Assembly (NCBI RefSeq): GCF_016793485.1
Contig: NZ_JAEULZ010000035.1
Coordinates: forward strand, 1 to 61,491
DNA from: Mesorhizobium sp.
Lineage (GTDB): Bacteria > Pseudomonadota > Alphaproteobacteria > Rhizobiales > Rhizobiaceae
Direction: 5' to 3'
DNA length: 61,491 nucleotides
Shown: positions 8,310 through 17,308 of the stretch, in pieces
Layout of the letters: each line of letters begins with the position of its first letter
Numbering within the stretch: position 1 is the first letter of the stretch
Made by a program: the position numbers and the translations under genes
Notes under the pieces: generated by a model
Databases searched by the model: none
What the model was told of the DNA's origin: nothing
Seen by the model: the letters and a program-made list of their open reading frames with translations, nothing else

Positions 8310-9257
8310 ATGAAAGGACCTATCACGATGTTATACGACGCCATCATTGTCGGCGGGAATTTCGCCGGCCTGGCCGCTGCCCTTCAACTCGCTCGCGTGC
8401 GACGCAAGGTGCTGGTCGTTGACGCGGGCGAGCCACGCAACCGGTTCGCGGCCGAAAGCCATGGCTTTCTTGGCCAGGACGGCGTGGCGCCTTTCGAGAT
8501 CAAAAGGCAGGGCGAGCATCAACTTCTATCTTATCCCGATGCGGCGGTGTGGCGCGATCGGGTCACGCGCGCCGAGAAGACGGCCGGCGTTTTTGCTGTC
8601 ACGCTCGAAAATGGAAGCATGGCCAAGGCGCGCCGATTGTTGTTCGCGACAGGCGTCCGGGACGTTCTGCCGGCCGTCAAGGGCCTGGCCGAGCGATGGG
8701 GAACATCGGTGCTTCATTGCCCCTACTGCCATGGCTATGAAGTTCGTGATCGCCGCCTGGGCGCGCTCGCCAACATGCCCTGGTCAGCCGACACCGCGCT
8801 GCTCCTGCCGGATCTGGGACCGACCACCTTCTTTACCCAAGGGCTGTTCGAGATCGATCCGCAGCAGGAGCGCCTGCTGACCGGCCGTTCGATCATCATC
8901 GAACGAACACCGATCGCGGAAATCCTGGGCAAGGACAAATCCGTCGAAGCTGTTCGGTTGGATGACGGCCGTATCATTGATCTCGATGCGATATTCACCA
9001 CCACGCGCACCGTGGTGACCAACGACGTTCCGGCCCAATTGGGATGCAGGCTGCAGGAGTTGCCCTTTGGTGTCAGTCTTGAGGTCAATGAATTTCAGGA
9101 AACCAGCGTCCAGGGCGTATTCGCGGCCGGAGACACCGCAAGCATGATGCAAAGCGCCACTTTCGCCGCAGCATCGGGCGTACGCGCCGCAGTTTTCATC
9201 CATAAATCGCTGGCTGTTGAGGACGCAAGTGTCGGCGTGCAGGCCAATCTCGGTTAG
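8310..9257 (+). CDS. Thioredoxin reductase-like FAD/NAD(P) oxidoreductase with CPYC
   Basis: A 315-residue flavoprotein of the TrxB class. The FAD site is IIVGGNFAGLAAALQLARV near the N-terminus, the redox pair is HCPYCHGYE (about residue 135-143), and the second FAD motif is GVFAAGDTAS near the C-terminus. The NADPH-binding glycine motif expected after CPYC is replaced by RRLGALANMPWSADTALLL. It may therefore use another electron donor, as some TrxB-like proteins do. Third gene of the Rrf2-linked operon. An alternative start is the ATG at 8328. Confidence 0.83.
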   Translation: MKGPITMLYDAIIVGGNFAGLAAALQLARVRRKVLVVDAGEPRNRFAAESHGFLGQDGVAPFEIKRQGEHQLLSYPDAAVWRDRVTRAEKTAGVFAVTLENGSMAKARRLLFATGVRDVLPAVKGLAERWGTSVLHCPYCHGYEVRDRRLGALANMPWSADTALLLPDLGPTTFFTQGLFEIDPQQERLLTGRSIIIERTPIAEILGKDKSVEAVRLDDGRIIDLDAIFTTTRTVVTNDVPAQLGCRLQELPFGVSLEVNEFQETSVQGVFAAGDTASMMQSATFAAASGVRAAVFIHKSLAVEDASVGVQANLG

Positions 9258-9427
9258 AGGCTGTTATGGGCTCATATGCTGATCAGGTGCAACAATCGTG
9301 GCGCGTCGTGGCTGGCGTCGTTACCATCGACTATAGGCTTCCATCGGTGCATGTCGCCAATCAAAGCCTAAACTATCGGGTGGGCCCGGAGCCTCAAAGC
9401 CGCCTCACCGTCGGCTATATAATCTTT

Positions 9428-10135
9428 GGGGCTGTCCTATGAGATTGATAGTTTGATCCAGCTTTTGAGTGTCTTCAAGAGCTGAACTGGACTGCCGTAG
9501 TTGAAGCGCCACTCGCATTCCTTGAGGAACAGATGGAAGTGGTGGCGCGGGATTCCGTTGTAGCGACGCAGGTGTCGTTTGGCCTGGCTCCAGAAGTTCT
9601 CGATGCCGTTGATGTGGCTCCCAGGTCCGACCACGAACGACTTCTGGTGGTTGATGCGGTGGTGGCGGAAGCCGGCCACGTCGAGCACGTCATAGGCGGG
9701 GAAAGCGTCTGAAAAGACGATGGAATCCGGCTCGACCTTGGCCTTGATGATGGGGATCAGCGTCGTTCGCCGGGCATCGAGAATCATCTTGGTGTAGACT
9801 CGGCCGCCGCGCTTGAGGATACCGAAGACAGCAGCCTTGCCTGCTGCGCCGCGGCCGCGCTTGCCCTTTCAGTGACCGCCAAAATAGCTCTCGTCGACCT
9901 CGATCTCGCCCTTGATGGGCGACTCATCCTCGATCTGCACCGAGATGATCTCACGAAGCCGATGGTAGAAAAGGACAGCGGAGTTCTTGTTGATCCCGAC
10001 CAGTTCGGCGGCGGTTCGCGCCGGCGTCCCAGCCACGAAATGTTCGCACAGGCGCGCCGTCTGATTTATCGAAAGCTTTGAATGCTTTAGACGCATCGAA
10101 CCACCCTAAGAGCATCAATCTCCTAGGACAGCCCC
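9428..10135 (-). mobile_element. IS1595-family insertion sequence (about 708 bp)
   Basis: The ends are 22-base inverted repeats with one mismatch (left 9428-9449 begins GGGGCTGTCCTATGAG; right 10114-10135 ends CTAGGACAGCCCC). They are flanked by perfect 8-base target duplications TAATCTTT at 9420-9427 and 10136-10143, the length expected for IS1595. It contains one transposase gene, on the minus strand. The intact ends and duplication point to a fairly recent insertion. Confidence 0.93.
9437..10096 (-). pseudogene. IS1595-family transposase with one internal stop
   Basis: The protein reads LSINQTARLCEHFVAG, IEVDESYFGGH, then a TGA stop at 9869-9871. It then continues in the same frame as KGKRGRGAAGKAAVFGIL, INGIENFWSQAKRHLRRYNG and FHLFLKECEWRFNYG. 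These are the DDE-type ISXO2-like motifs (DESYFGG, then the H-x-N-G-I-E-N-F-W region). The single TGA probably replaces an Arg codon (CGA). Without readthrough the element cannot move by itself. Confidence 0.88.
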
Positions 10136-10308
10136 TAATCTTTTACTCGACCGGCTGCGCCGTAGGCTCAATCGTCTCAACCTCTGTTTATGCGCAAGCT
10201 GGATGGCCTGACGTGTCGCTGGTAGTTGCTGCAATCAGCGCCGCCGCGCTCTTCTTCTGGGCTATCACGCGGCAGTTTGCTCCGGCTTCGCCTGCGGCAG
10301 TCTCTTGA

Positions 10309-10460
10309 GCAGCGTCACGATGTGGCGGGCGGTGGTCTGGCTTCTCTTCTCGAGTCTCCGTCTACTGGCAACGCAGGCGCGACGTTAACTTCTCAGCGGT
10401 GATTTGTATCGCGCAATAGGCGTCACGACACGAAAGTGATGAATCTGTCTGAGGCCTTTA
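10309..10460. other. Short spacer without recognised gene
   Basis: Lies between the MFS remnant and the second IS1595-type transposase. No terminal inverted repeat for the second element could be identified here. Confidence 0.35.
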
Positions 10461-11543
10461 TCAACCAAAGACAGCTACAGCTGATTTGATGATGATGCCG
10501 CCATGCTGGCTTCGGCGCATTTGACGCCCAGTCGCGGCGCGCAAGACGCTGACGATTTGCACGGCCGGCGGTATCCGTGACCACAGGGTCCGAATAGTTT
10601 CGCGTCCGCGGCGTGTTTTGCGCACGGCATTGCCTGTGATGACGCGCTGAGACCAGCGAAAGCCGATCTCATGGAAATACAGGTCGGCATGCTGTGGGCT
10701 GATATGATGAAAGACGCCGGCGATGGTGCGGCGGACGCGAGAGTTGAAACCTTCGGCCGAATTCACGTGGACCGCGTCGCGAACATATTCGCCGCTGGAA
10801 TGCTTCACGGTCTCGTGCTCGGCGAAACTCTCACCAATGGACAAGCTTTCCACTCGTCACTCATCAAATGGGCCTCCCAATTCGATCTGCGTTTCCATGA
10901 CGCGTTCGCTTGCCCGTGAAGAAAGATCCGCCACGACTGTAGCGCGCGCATCGCCCGCGGGCGTGCCGGGCGTGTTGTCATCTGGCCGCCGGACCATTGC
11001 GAGGCCCGGCGCTTTCTGTGTATTCGCCTGACCTTTGCGGCCTCGCCCGGGCGGTGGATCGTTCGGGTGCTTCTTTTGGCGACCGCCAAGATGGAAATGA
11101 TCAACCTCGACCGTCCCATCGAGCATGTGTTCTCGCGCCATCATCAGACGCAGGGCATGTCCCATCCGCCAGGCCGTCGGTTGGCTCACTCCAAGGTTCT
11201 CGGCGAGCCGAACCGAAGACATGCCTTTGTCCGATTGCAGGATCAGCCACATCGCCTTCAGCCAGACACGCAGGGGAAGCTTCGTGGAGTGCAGCGGGGT
11301 GTGCGTCGTCACGGTAAACTGGAACCAGCAATCGCCGTTTGAACATTGATACAGCCCAGGCCGGGCTCGCCGCTTTCCCATATCGCGGCCGGCTATCGCG
11401 ATTGAGTGCCTGTAACCGCAGGAGGGACAGATCCTGCCATTCGGCCACACCATGCTTTCCAGTAGCCGCCGACAATGATCCTCGTCGCGAAAAGCCTCAA
11501 TCATGTCTTCCACGGTTCGAATATCGGAAAGCGCCGCAAGCAT
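10461..11543 (-). pseudogene. Second IS1595 (ISXO2-like) transposase, frameshifted
   Basis: The N-terminal half has a zinc-ribbon (CPSCGYRHSIAI and YQCSNGDCWFQFTV) and the domain LPLRVWLKAMWLILQSDKGM, then TVEVDHFHLGG. The C-terminal part reads SSGEYVRDAVHVNSAEGF, then NSRVRRTIAGVFHH. Between them the catalytic stretch LMSDEWKA lies in another frame, and the main frame has a TGA at 10854-10856. At least two indels therefore disrupt the gene. It is unrelated in sequence to the IS at 9.4 kb apart from the shared family. Confidence 0.8.
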
Positions 11544-11642
11544 TCTGGAACGGATCAGTGCCGGACGCGTCGATGTCTCCGACTGATCCAACGAAAACGC
11601 GCACCACTGCCGCAGCACCGTACGACCCAGTCACGTGGCTCG

Positions 11643-12212
11643 CTACAAGCCGGCAACAGCACGCTGATCGCCTGTCTCCTCTGCTCCCAATTGCGCTTCA
11701 CTGCTTGAGCGCGCATTCGTCAGCATGGAAAGGCACCAGTCCTCTATGCATGCCACATCTGGCATGAGTTCCTGCGCCTCCCCGTCGGCAAATTCGAGGA
11801 AAGCCGGTAGGTTCAGCCCGTTCACCCCTACAAGCACGGGAAGACCTCGCTCGAGAGCATCCGCAATCGTCCTGGTTAAACCCTTGCCTTCCGATTCCTG
11901 CTTGCCGAACTTGTTGACCACCAGCATCTCGGCCTTGTCCAGTGTCGTCGACACCCACAGCACAGACTGCTCCAGGACGCCGGCGTCGAGCCGGCAGCCG
12001 CGGGCCTCCGCCCCGCGATCGACACTGATGCGAACCACCGGACCATCCGGGAGCAGGCGCAAATCCATGTCGCATCTGGGTCGGTCGTCGCGCTCGATAT
12101 TGGTCTGCACCGTGCCGGCCAGCGCCACGCCATGGGCTTCCAAACGCTCGACCGCTTCAGACAGGAGGCGATCGATGCGGCCGCGACCATGCAAGGTTAC
12201 ATATCCAAGCTT
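11643..12212 (-). CDS. DUF2478 protein, molybdenum/nitrate-operon associated
   Basis: A 189-residue protein of the DUF2478 group, found near molybdenum transport and cofactor genes. Recognisable parts are LGYVTLHGRGRIDRLLSEAV, VLWVSTTLDKAEMLVVNKFG and RGLPVLVGVNGLNLPAF, which recall a P-loop-like nucleotide-binding fold without a clear Walker A. The start at 12212 was chosen for AAGGAG seven bases upstream. Last gene of the nar transcript, just after moeA. The exact role is unknown; a part in Mo cofactor handling is inferred from context. Confidence 0.75.
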   Translation of the reverse strand, partial: KLGYVTLHGRGRIDRLLSEAVERLEAHGVALAGTVQTNIERDDRPRCDMDLRLLPDGPVVRISVDRGAEARGCRLDAGVLEQSVLWVSTTLDKAEMLVVNKFGKQESEGKGLTRTIADALERGLPVLVGVNGLNLPAFLEFADGEAQELMPDVACIEDWCLSMLTNARSSSEAQLGAEETGDQRAVAGL

Positions 12213-12246
12213 CATCGCCATCTCCTTTGCCTTGTGGCGGGCATCC

Positions 12247-13530
12247 TCAGCCATCCGTGAAGGGCAGAAATTCCAGCATGTCGCCGCGCCGGATAGTCTC
12301 CGTGTGCGACGGGATCAGCAGCAACCCGTCAGCCTGCGCAAGAAGGGCCATACGGTGCGAAACTGCAGAAGCTGCAATCTCTACCTTTCTGGTTCCAGGT
12401 CCGTCATAGGCGCCGAGGCGGGCTGGGAGGAACTCGCAACGTCCGGGATGCCGCGAACGCTCAAAGCCCGCACGCACCATTATGCGCTCCTGTCCTCCAT
12501 CGCGAACTCCGGCCAGCGCCTCCGCAATGCGCGCGCCGATGACATGCCATACGACGAAGGCCGACACAGGATTGCCGGGAAGGCCAAGGTAGAGTGCAGC
12601 GCCGAGGCGGCCAATGATAACCGGCTTGCCGGGCTTTATCGCCACCTTCGTCACATGGATCTCGGCGCCCGCCCGACGCAGTACGGACGGCATGTGGTCC
12701 TCGTCTCCCACCGAAACGCCGCCGGTGGTAATCACCAGATCGGCCTTTTCGGCGGCTTGCTCCAGCGCCGTTCTCAACCGGTCCGGCTGGTCGGGAACGG
12801 TACCCATGTCGATCGCCTCGATCCAGGGCGTGTCAAGGGAGCCTTGAAGATGATACCGGTTTCCGTTCCATATCTGTCCCGGCTTCAATCTTTCGCCAGG
12901 TGAGCGCAGTTCGGAGCCGGTGCTGAAGAACGCCACGCGAATGCGGCGCCTGACGACGACTTCGCCGCAACCGACCGAAGCGAGCAGCGCGGCTACGCGG
13001 GGGCCAATGCGGCGCCCGGCCGGCAGCAATTCCGCGCCCTTGGTTACGTCTTCCCCGGCGCGCCGGATATTCTCACCCGGTAGGGGACGGCGGCCTATCT
13101 CGACAATGTCCCCTTGCAACCGTGTCAATTCCTGCATGACCACGGCGTCGCAGTCCGGCGGTACGAGCGCGCCTGTCAGGATGCGCAGCGCCGCGCCGAA
13201 GGGGATCGGCATGTTCGCCGCATCGCCTGCGGCAACTCGCCCGGCCAGCCGCAATCGCCAAGGACTGCCCCCGGTCAGATCGGCGGTGCGGATCGCGTAG
13301 CCGTCCATGGCGGAATTGTCGAACAGCGGCAGGGAAACATCTGTCCGTAGGTCTTCCGCAAGCACCCGGCCATGCGCGTCGTGTAGTGGCAATCGCTCGA
13401 TTTGAAAGACTGGAGACACTATGGCCAACGCGCGACGAATGGCTTCATCGACCGAAGGCAATGCGCCTGCCTCCGGCTCTGTTTCGCAGCCGCAGTAGAA
13501 CGGGTCCGGCGAGTTGCGGGGGACTGTCAT
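12247..13530 (-). CDS. moeA: Molybdopterin molybdenumtransferase MoeA
   Basis: Inserts molybdate into adenylylated molybdopterin to finish the molybdenum cofactor. The 427-residue protein shows PLFDNSAMDGYAIR (substrate region), ILTGALVPPDCDAVVMQE, the MoCF-binding motif DLVITTGGVSVGDEDH, GKPVIIGRLG and LPGNPVSAFV. It overlaps the parvulin gene by four bases and so is probably translated with the nar genes, which need this cofactor. The N-terminal Cys-containing leader (FYCGCETE) is common in nar-linked MoeA. Confidence 0.93.
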   Translation of the reverse strand: MTVPRNSPDPFYCGCETEPEAGALPSVDEAIRRALAIVSPVFQIERLPLHDAHGRVLAEDLRTDVSLPLFDNSAMDGYAIRTADLTGGSPWRLRLAGRVAAGDAANMPIPFGAALRILTGALVPPDCDAVVMQELTRLQGDIVEIGRRPLPGENIRRAGEDVTKGAELLPAGRRIGPRVAALLASVGCGEVVVRRRIRVAFFSTGSELRSPGERLKPGQIWNGNRYHLQGSLDTPWIEAIDMGTVPDQPDRLRTALEQAAEKADLVITTGGVSVGDEDHMPSVLRRAGAEIHVTKVAIKPGKPVIIGRLGAALYLGLPGNPVSAFVVWHVIGARIAEALAGVRDGGQERIMVRAGFERSRHPGRCEFLPARLGAYDGPGTRKVEIAASAVSHRMALLAQADGLLLIPSHTETIRRGDMLEFLPFTDG

Positions 13531-14363
13531 GCCGATCGCTTCATCTCCGCTCGGTCCTGTCCGGCGAGATCAACGCCGGTCACATCGGCCCTCGCCGCCA
13601 GAGCCTCGACATAGGCGCGGCTTGCCCGCACCCAATCCGCCTTTTCCTGCGCTTCGCGCAGGTGCGGCAGGACGGCAGAAAACGGCAGCACCTCGCCACG
13701 AACGCGCGCGTCCAGCCGGACCAGGTGAAAGCCATAGCGGCTGTCGACTGGAGCATCGCAAATCTGCCCTTGTTGCATGGTTCCAAGCGCCGCCTCGAAT
13801 TCCGGCACCGTGTCGCCCGAGGCGAGCTGGCCAAGCAGCCCGCCATTGGCCCGGGAAGGACAGGCGCTGTATTCGGCGGCGAGCGTCGCAAAGCGTCTGG
13901 GATCGCGCTTAAGTTCTTCGAGCGCCGCTTCGGCCAGTTGGCGCGCTTTTGTGCGGGCCGGCGGATCGTCAGGGGCCGCGGCAAACAGGATATGCGCGGC
14001 CTCAAACAGCGAGGGACCACGAAACTGATCGGGCGACTCTTCGTAGACAATCCGCAACCGGGCCTCGTCGACTTTGGACGGGGCGATGGCGCTTTCGAGA
14101 AGCTGGCGAACCAAAGCCTCCTCGTCGGTTTCCCATTTGCCTTCTTCTATCTGGATTGGCGCCGGCGCAATGCCTTGCTTGGACGCCTCCTGAAGCAGCA
14201 GTTCCCGCAGCGCCAGCGCCCGGGCCGCCGCCTGCCAGGCCGAGCGCGGCTGGCCCTTCGGCGCTGGATGGTTCTGCGCCTCTGCCGCGATAGCCTCCGG
14301 CGCGATAGTCACGCCGTTGACGGTGACGGGGACGGGACGGTCGGTGCGATCGAGGATCCTCAT
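13527..14363 (-). CDS. Parvulin-type peptidyl-prolyl isomerase of the nar operon
   Basis: Assists folding or assembly by turning prolyl bonds. The PpiC domain is at about residues 120-220: FEAAHILFAA, FATLAAEYSACPSRANGG, LLGQLASGDTVPEFEAAL and DSRYGFHLVRLDARV. There is no signal peptide, so it should act in the cytoplasm, where NarGHJ assemble. NifM/NarI-linked parvulins are seen in other nar operons. The start (MRILDRTDRPV) overlaps the narI stop by four bases. An upstream in-frame start would overlap narI by 100 bases and is less likely. Confidence 0.85.
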   Translation of the reverse strand: MRILDRTDRPVPVTVNGVTIAPEAIAAEAQNHPAPKGQPRSAWQAAARALALRELLLQEASKQGIAPAPIQIEEGKWETDEEALVRQLLESAIAPSKVDEARLRIVYEESPDQFRGPSLFEAAHILFAAAPDDPPARTKARQLAEAALEELKRDPRRFATLAAEYSACPSRANGGLLGQLASGDTVPEFEAALGTMQQGQICDAPVDSRYGFHLVRLDARVRGEVLPFSAVLPHLREAQEKADWVRASRAYVEALAARADVTGVDLAGQDRAEMKRSA

Positions 14364-15097
14364 TCGCCTGGCTCCACGCGCGGGTTCGCAAGCGGTGTGA
14401 GGCCCGTCGGCGCCGGCCTCGCCCCACGCCTGGAGCGCACGATCTGGTAGCCAGGGCGCCACAGATAGCGCACCGGCGCGGAGAACATGTGGACCAGCCT
14501 CGTGAAGGGGAATACGAGGAAGATGGTCAGGCCAAGGAAGATATGGGCCTTGAACAGCCAGCTCACATCGGTGATGTAATCCGCCGCCCCGGCACGCAGG
14601 TAGATGATGCCCTGTGCCCAGTTCATGAACTTGACCATTTCCGCGCCATCGAGATTGCGGAACGACACGGTGATGGTGGCCAGCCCCAGCAGGAGCTGGG
14701 CCATCAGCAGCACCATGATGCCGGTGTCGGCAAGCGTGGAGTTGGCGCGGATGCGCGGATCGAACAGGCGCCGGTGCAGCAGCATCGCGCCGCCGACAAG
14801 CGCCATCATCCCGGCCACGCCGCCGGCGACAATCGCCAGCATCTGCTTTGCGCCATGGCTGACGCCAAGCGCGTCAAAAACCTGGATCGGCGTCAACAGC
14901 CCGACCAGATGTCCAGCGAAGATTATAAGCACGCCGACATGGAACAGGACCGAGCCGACGATGAATTGCCGCTTGCGCAGCAACTGGCTCGATCTGGATT
15001 TCCAGGTAAAGGGGTCGCGCTCGTAGCGGGCGATGCTGCCCATGACCATCACCGTGATGGCGATGTAAGGATAAATGCCGAAGATGAAATTGTGCAT
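14360..15097 (-). CDS. narI: Respiratory nitrate reductase gamma subunit NarI
   Basis: Membrane diheme cytochrome b that takes electrons from ubiquinol and passes them to NarH. The 245-residue protein begins HNFIFGIYPYIAITVMVMGS and has five membrane helices. Candidate heme-ligand histidines lie in FHVGVLIIFAGHLVGLL and in FKAHIFLGLTIFLVFPFTR. The start was set at MHNFIF, which has a nearby AGGAGG-like site (forward strand accctcctga). It lies just after narJ. Confidence 0.94.
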   Translation of the reverse strand: MHNFIFGIYPYIAITVMVMGSIARYERDPFTWKSRSSQLLRKRQFIVGSVLFHVGVLIIFAGHLVGLLTPIQVFDALGVSHGAKQMLAIVAGGVAGMMALVGGAMLLHRRLFDPRIRANSTLADTGIMVLLMAQLLLGLATITVSFRNLDGAEMVKFMNWAQGIIYLRAGAADYITDVSWLFKAHIFLGLTIFLVFPFTRLVHMFSAPVRYLWRPGYQIVRSRRGARPAPTGLTPLANPRVEPGE

Positions 15098-15110
15098 GAT
15101 ACCCTCCTGA

Positions 15111-15791
15111 TCACCCTGAAACCCGCGCCGGCTCCATGCGGGCAAGGATGTCACGACTGACCGGACAGCCGGCATTCGGGTCTGGACCGAAGGTCACTTG
15201 TGATTCCTCCCAGACGGCGTCGAGTGCTGCCAGGTCTTCGGGATTGTCGTCCGGCTGCGACAGCAGATCCCGGGCGTTATGATTTGCCGCGCCGACTGAG
15301 GACAGCTTCACCAGCGCGTCGAGAACCGGCGCATAGACGCTCTCGCGCCGCGCCAGCCTTTCCGCCAGCGCGACAATGATGTGGCCGGCATCGGCAAGGA
15401 TTTCTCGCGCTTCGGCAATGGGCCGCGTGGACAGGAACTCGAGCAGCACCGGCAGGTGATCTGGCAGTTCCGTCCCGGCGAGATCGAAGCCGCCCGCGCG
15501 ATAAGTCTCGAGAAGGTCGACCATTGCGCCGCCGCGGTCGCGGCTTTCGCCATGGATATGTTCGAACAGGTTCAGCGACAGGGTGCGCGAGCGATCGAAG
15601 AGAAGCACGTAGCGCTCCTGCAGATCATAGATGTCCGTGTTCTCCAGTGACGCGAGCAGCGGCTCAAGGCCAGAAACGGAGGCCTGCGGCAGCAGGCCCT
15701 CTCCAAGCACGGCGCGGATCGCCGGAATCGCGCTTTTAAGATCCTCGCTGGGGTAGGTGAGCAGGATGGACAGCGCCTTGAACGTTCTCAT
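15111..15791 (-). CDS. narJ: Nitrate reductase assembly chaperone NarJ
   Basis: Private chaperone that binds the NarG N-terminus and allows molybdenum cofactor and Fe-S insertion before membrane docking. The 226-residue protein starts MRTFKALSILLTYPSEDLKS and has the core LQERYVLLFDRSRTLSLNLF, EHIHGESRDRGGAMVDLL and ELPDHLPVLLEFLSTRP, all typical of NarJ. It overlaps narH by four bases. Confidence 0.95.
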   Translation of the reverse strand: MRTFKALSILLTYPSEDLKSAIPAIRAVLGEGLLPQASVSGLEPLLASLENTDIYDLQERYVLLFDRSRTLSLNLFEHIHGESRDRGGAMVDLLETYRAGGFDLAGTELPDHLPVLLEFLSTRPIAEAREILADAGHIIVALAERLARRESVYAPVLDALVKLSSVGAANHNARDLLSQPDDNPEDLAALDAVWEESQVTFGPDPNAGCPVSRDILARMEPARVSG

Positions 15792-17308
15792 GCGATGAAC
15801 TCCTGCGGGCTGCGGAACTTCTTGCTGCCAAACAGCGACGTGCCCGAATGACCGCTTGAACAGCCATTGCCGTCAGTGAAGCCGCAGCCGCCCTTGAGGT
15901 CGTAGGCATCCTCCACCAGCTCGCGATGGGTGGTGGGGATGACAAAGCGGTCCTCGTAATTCGCGATGGCAAGAAGCTGGTACATCTCGTCGATCTGCTG
16001 CGGCACCATGCCGACGCGCTTGGCCACGCCAAGATTGACCACCCCATCCACGGTCCTGGAACGCATGTAAGAGCGCATGGCCAGCATGCGTTCGAGCGCG
16101 GATACGATCGGTTCCTCGTCGCCAGCGGTAAGCATGTTGGCAAGGTAGCGCACCGGAATGCGCAGCGAGCGCACATCGGGCATGTCGTCCTGCGCGGCAA
16201 TGGCGCCCGCCTCGGCCGCATTCTGGATCGGCGACAGCGGCGGCACATACCAGACCATCGGCAGGGTGCGATATTCCGGATGCAGCGGGAAGGCGATCTT
16301 CCACTCCATCGCCATCTTCCAGATGGGCGACTTCTGCGCGCCCCTGATCCAGTCCTCCGGAATGCCCTCGGCGCGGGCGGCGGCGATTACCTCCGGGTCG
16401 TTCGGGTCGAGGAAGACGCCAAGCTGCGCGTCGTAGAGATCCTTCTCGTTCTCCACGCTCGCCGCCTCGGCGATCCTATCTGCGTCATAGAGCATCACGC
16501 CGAGATAGCGGATACGCCCGACGCAGGTTTCCGAACAGACGGTCGGCTGGCCGCTTTCCAGGCGCGGATAGCACAGCGTGCACTTCTCGGATTTGCCCGT
16601 CGACCAGTTGTAGTAGATCTTCTTGTACGGGCAGCCGGAGACGCACATGCGCCAGCCGCGGCACTTCTCCTGGTCGATCAGGACCACGCCGTCGTCCTCC
16701 CGCTTGTAGATCGCGCCGGAAGGACAGGACGCGACGCAGGCCGGGTTGAGGCAATGCTCGCACAGCCGCGGCAGGTACATCATGAAGGTATTTTCGTACT
16801 GGCCGTAGATCTCCTTCTGAACGCCCTCGAAATTGTAGTCCTTCGAGCGCTTCTCGAACTCGCCGCCGAGGATTTCCTCCCAGTTCGGCCCCCATTCGAT
16901 CTTTTCCATGCGCTCGCCTGAAATCTTCGAGCGCGGCCGCGCGGTCGGAAACGCCTTCATCTCCGGCGCGGATTTCAGGTGGTCGTAGTCGAAATCGAAC
17001 GGCTCGTAGAAATCATCGATCTCGGGCAGGTCCGGGTTGGCGAAGATGTTGGCGAGGATGCGCCACTTGCCGCCCTGCTTGGGCTGCAGCGCGCCTGTCT
17101 TCGTGCGAGTCCAGCCGCCCTTCCAGCGCTTCTGGTTTTCCCAGTCCTTGGGATAGCCGATGCCCGGCTTGGTCTCGACATTGTTGAACCAGGCATATTC
17201 GACGCCCTCGCGGCTGGTCCACACATTCTTGCAGGTGACGGAGCATGTATGGCACCCGATGCACTTATCGAGGTTCAGCACCATGCCTATCTGTGCGCGT
17301 ATCTTCAT
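15788..17308 (-). CDS. narH: Respiratory nitrate reductase beta subunit NarH
   Basis: Iron-sulfur subunit carrying electrons from NarI to NarG. The 506-residue protein has four cysteine groups: CIGCHTCSVTC near residue 16, CEHCLNPACVASCP, CRGWRMCVSGCPYKK and CTLCYPRLESGQPTVCSETC. A Trp in the third group (CRGWRMC) marks the single 3Fe-4S cluster of NarH. Overlaps narG by four bases. Confidence 0.96.
   Translation of the reverse strand: MKIRAQIGMVLNLDKCIGCHTCSVTCKNVWTSREGVEYAWFNNVETKPGIGYPKDWENQKRWKGGWTRTKTGALQPKQGGKWRILANIFANPDLPEIDDFYEPFDFDYDHLKSAPEMKAFPTARPRSKISGERMEKIEWGPNWEEILGGEFEKRSKDYNFEGVQKEIYGQYENTFMMYLPRLCEHCLNPACVASCPSGAIYKREDDGVVLIDQEKCRGWRMCVSGCPYKKIYYNWSTGKSEKCTLCYPRLESGQPTVCSETCVGRIRYLGVMLYDADRIAEAASVENEKDLYDAQLGVFLDPNDPEVIAAARAEGIPEDWIRGAQKSPIWKMAMEWKIAFPLHPEYRTLPMVWYVPPLSPIQNAAEAGAIAAQDDMPDVRSLRIPVRYLANMLTAGDEEPIVSALERMLAMRSYMRSRTVDGVVNLGVAKRVGMVPQQIDEMYQLLAIANYEDRFVIPTTHRELVEDAYDLKGGCGFTDGNGCSSGHSGTSLFGSKKFRSPQEFIA

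Larger units (their letters stand above)
9266..10308 (+). pseudogene. MFS transporter C-terminal remnant split by an IS
   Basis: Before the IS the plus strand reads HVANQSLNYRVGPEPQSRL then TVGYIIF, and after it YSTGCAVGSIVSTSVYAQAG then WPDVSLVVAAISAAALFF. Together these are the last third of an MFS transporter. Removing the IS with one copy of its 8-base duplication joins the halves in frame (GYIIF-YSTG). The first two thirds of the transporter are absent, so the gene was already a fragment or was cut by an older deletion. Confidence 0.8.

Noticed and set aside
11725-12903. Plus-strand open frame opposite moeA and DUF2478
   Set aside because: No recognisable domain, and both genes on the other strand are well supported.
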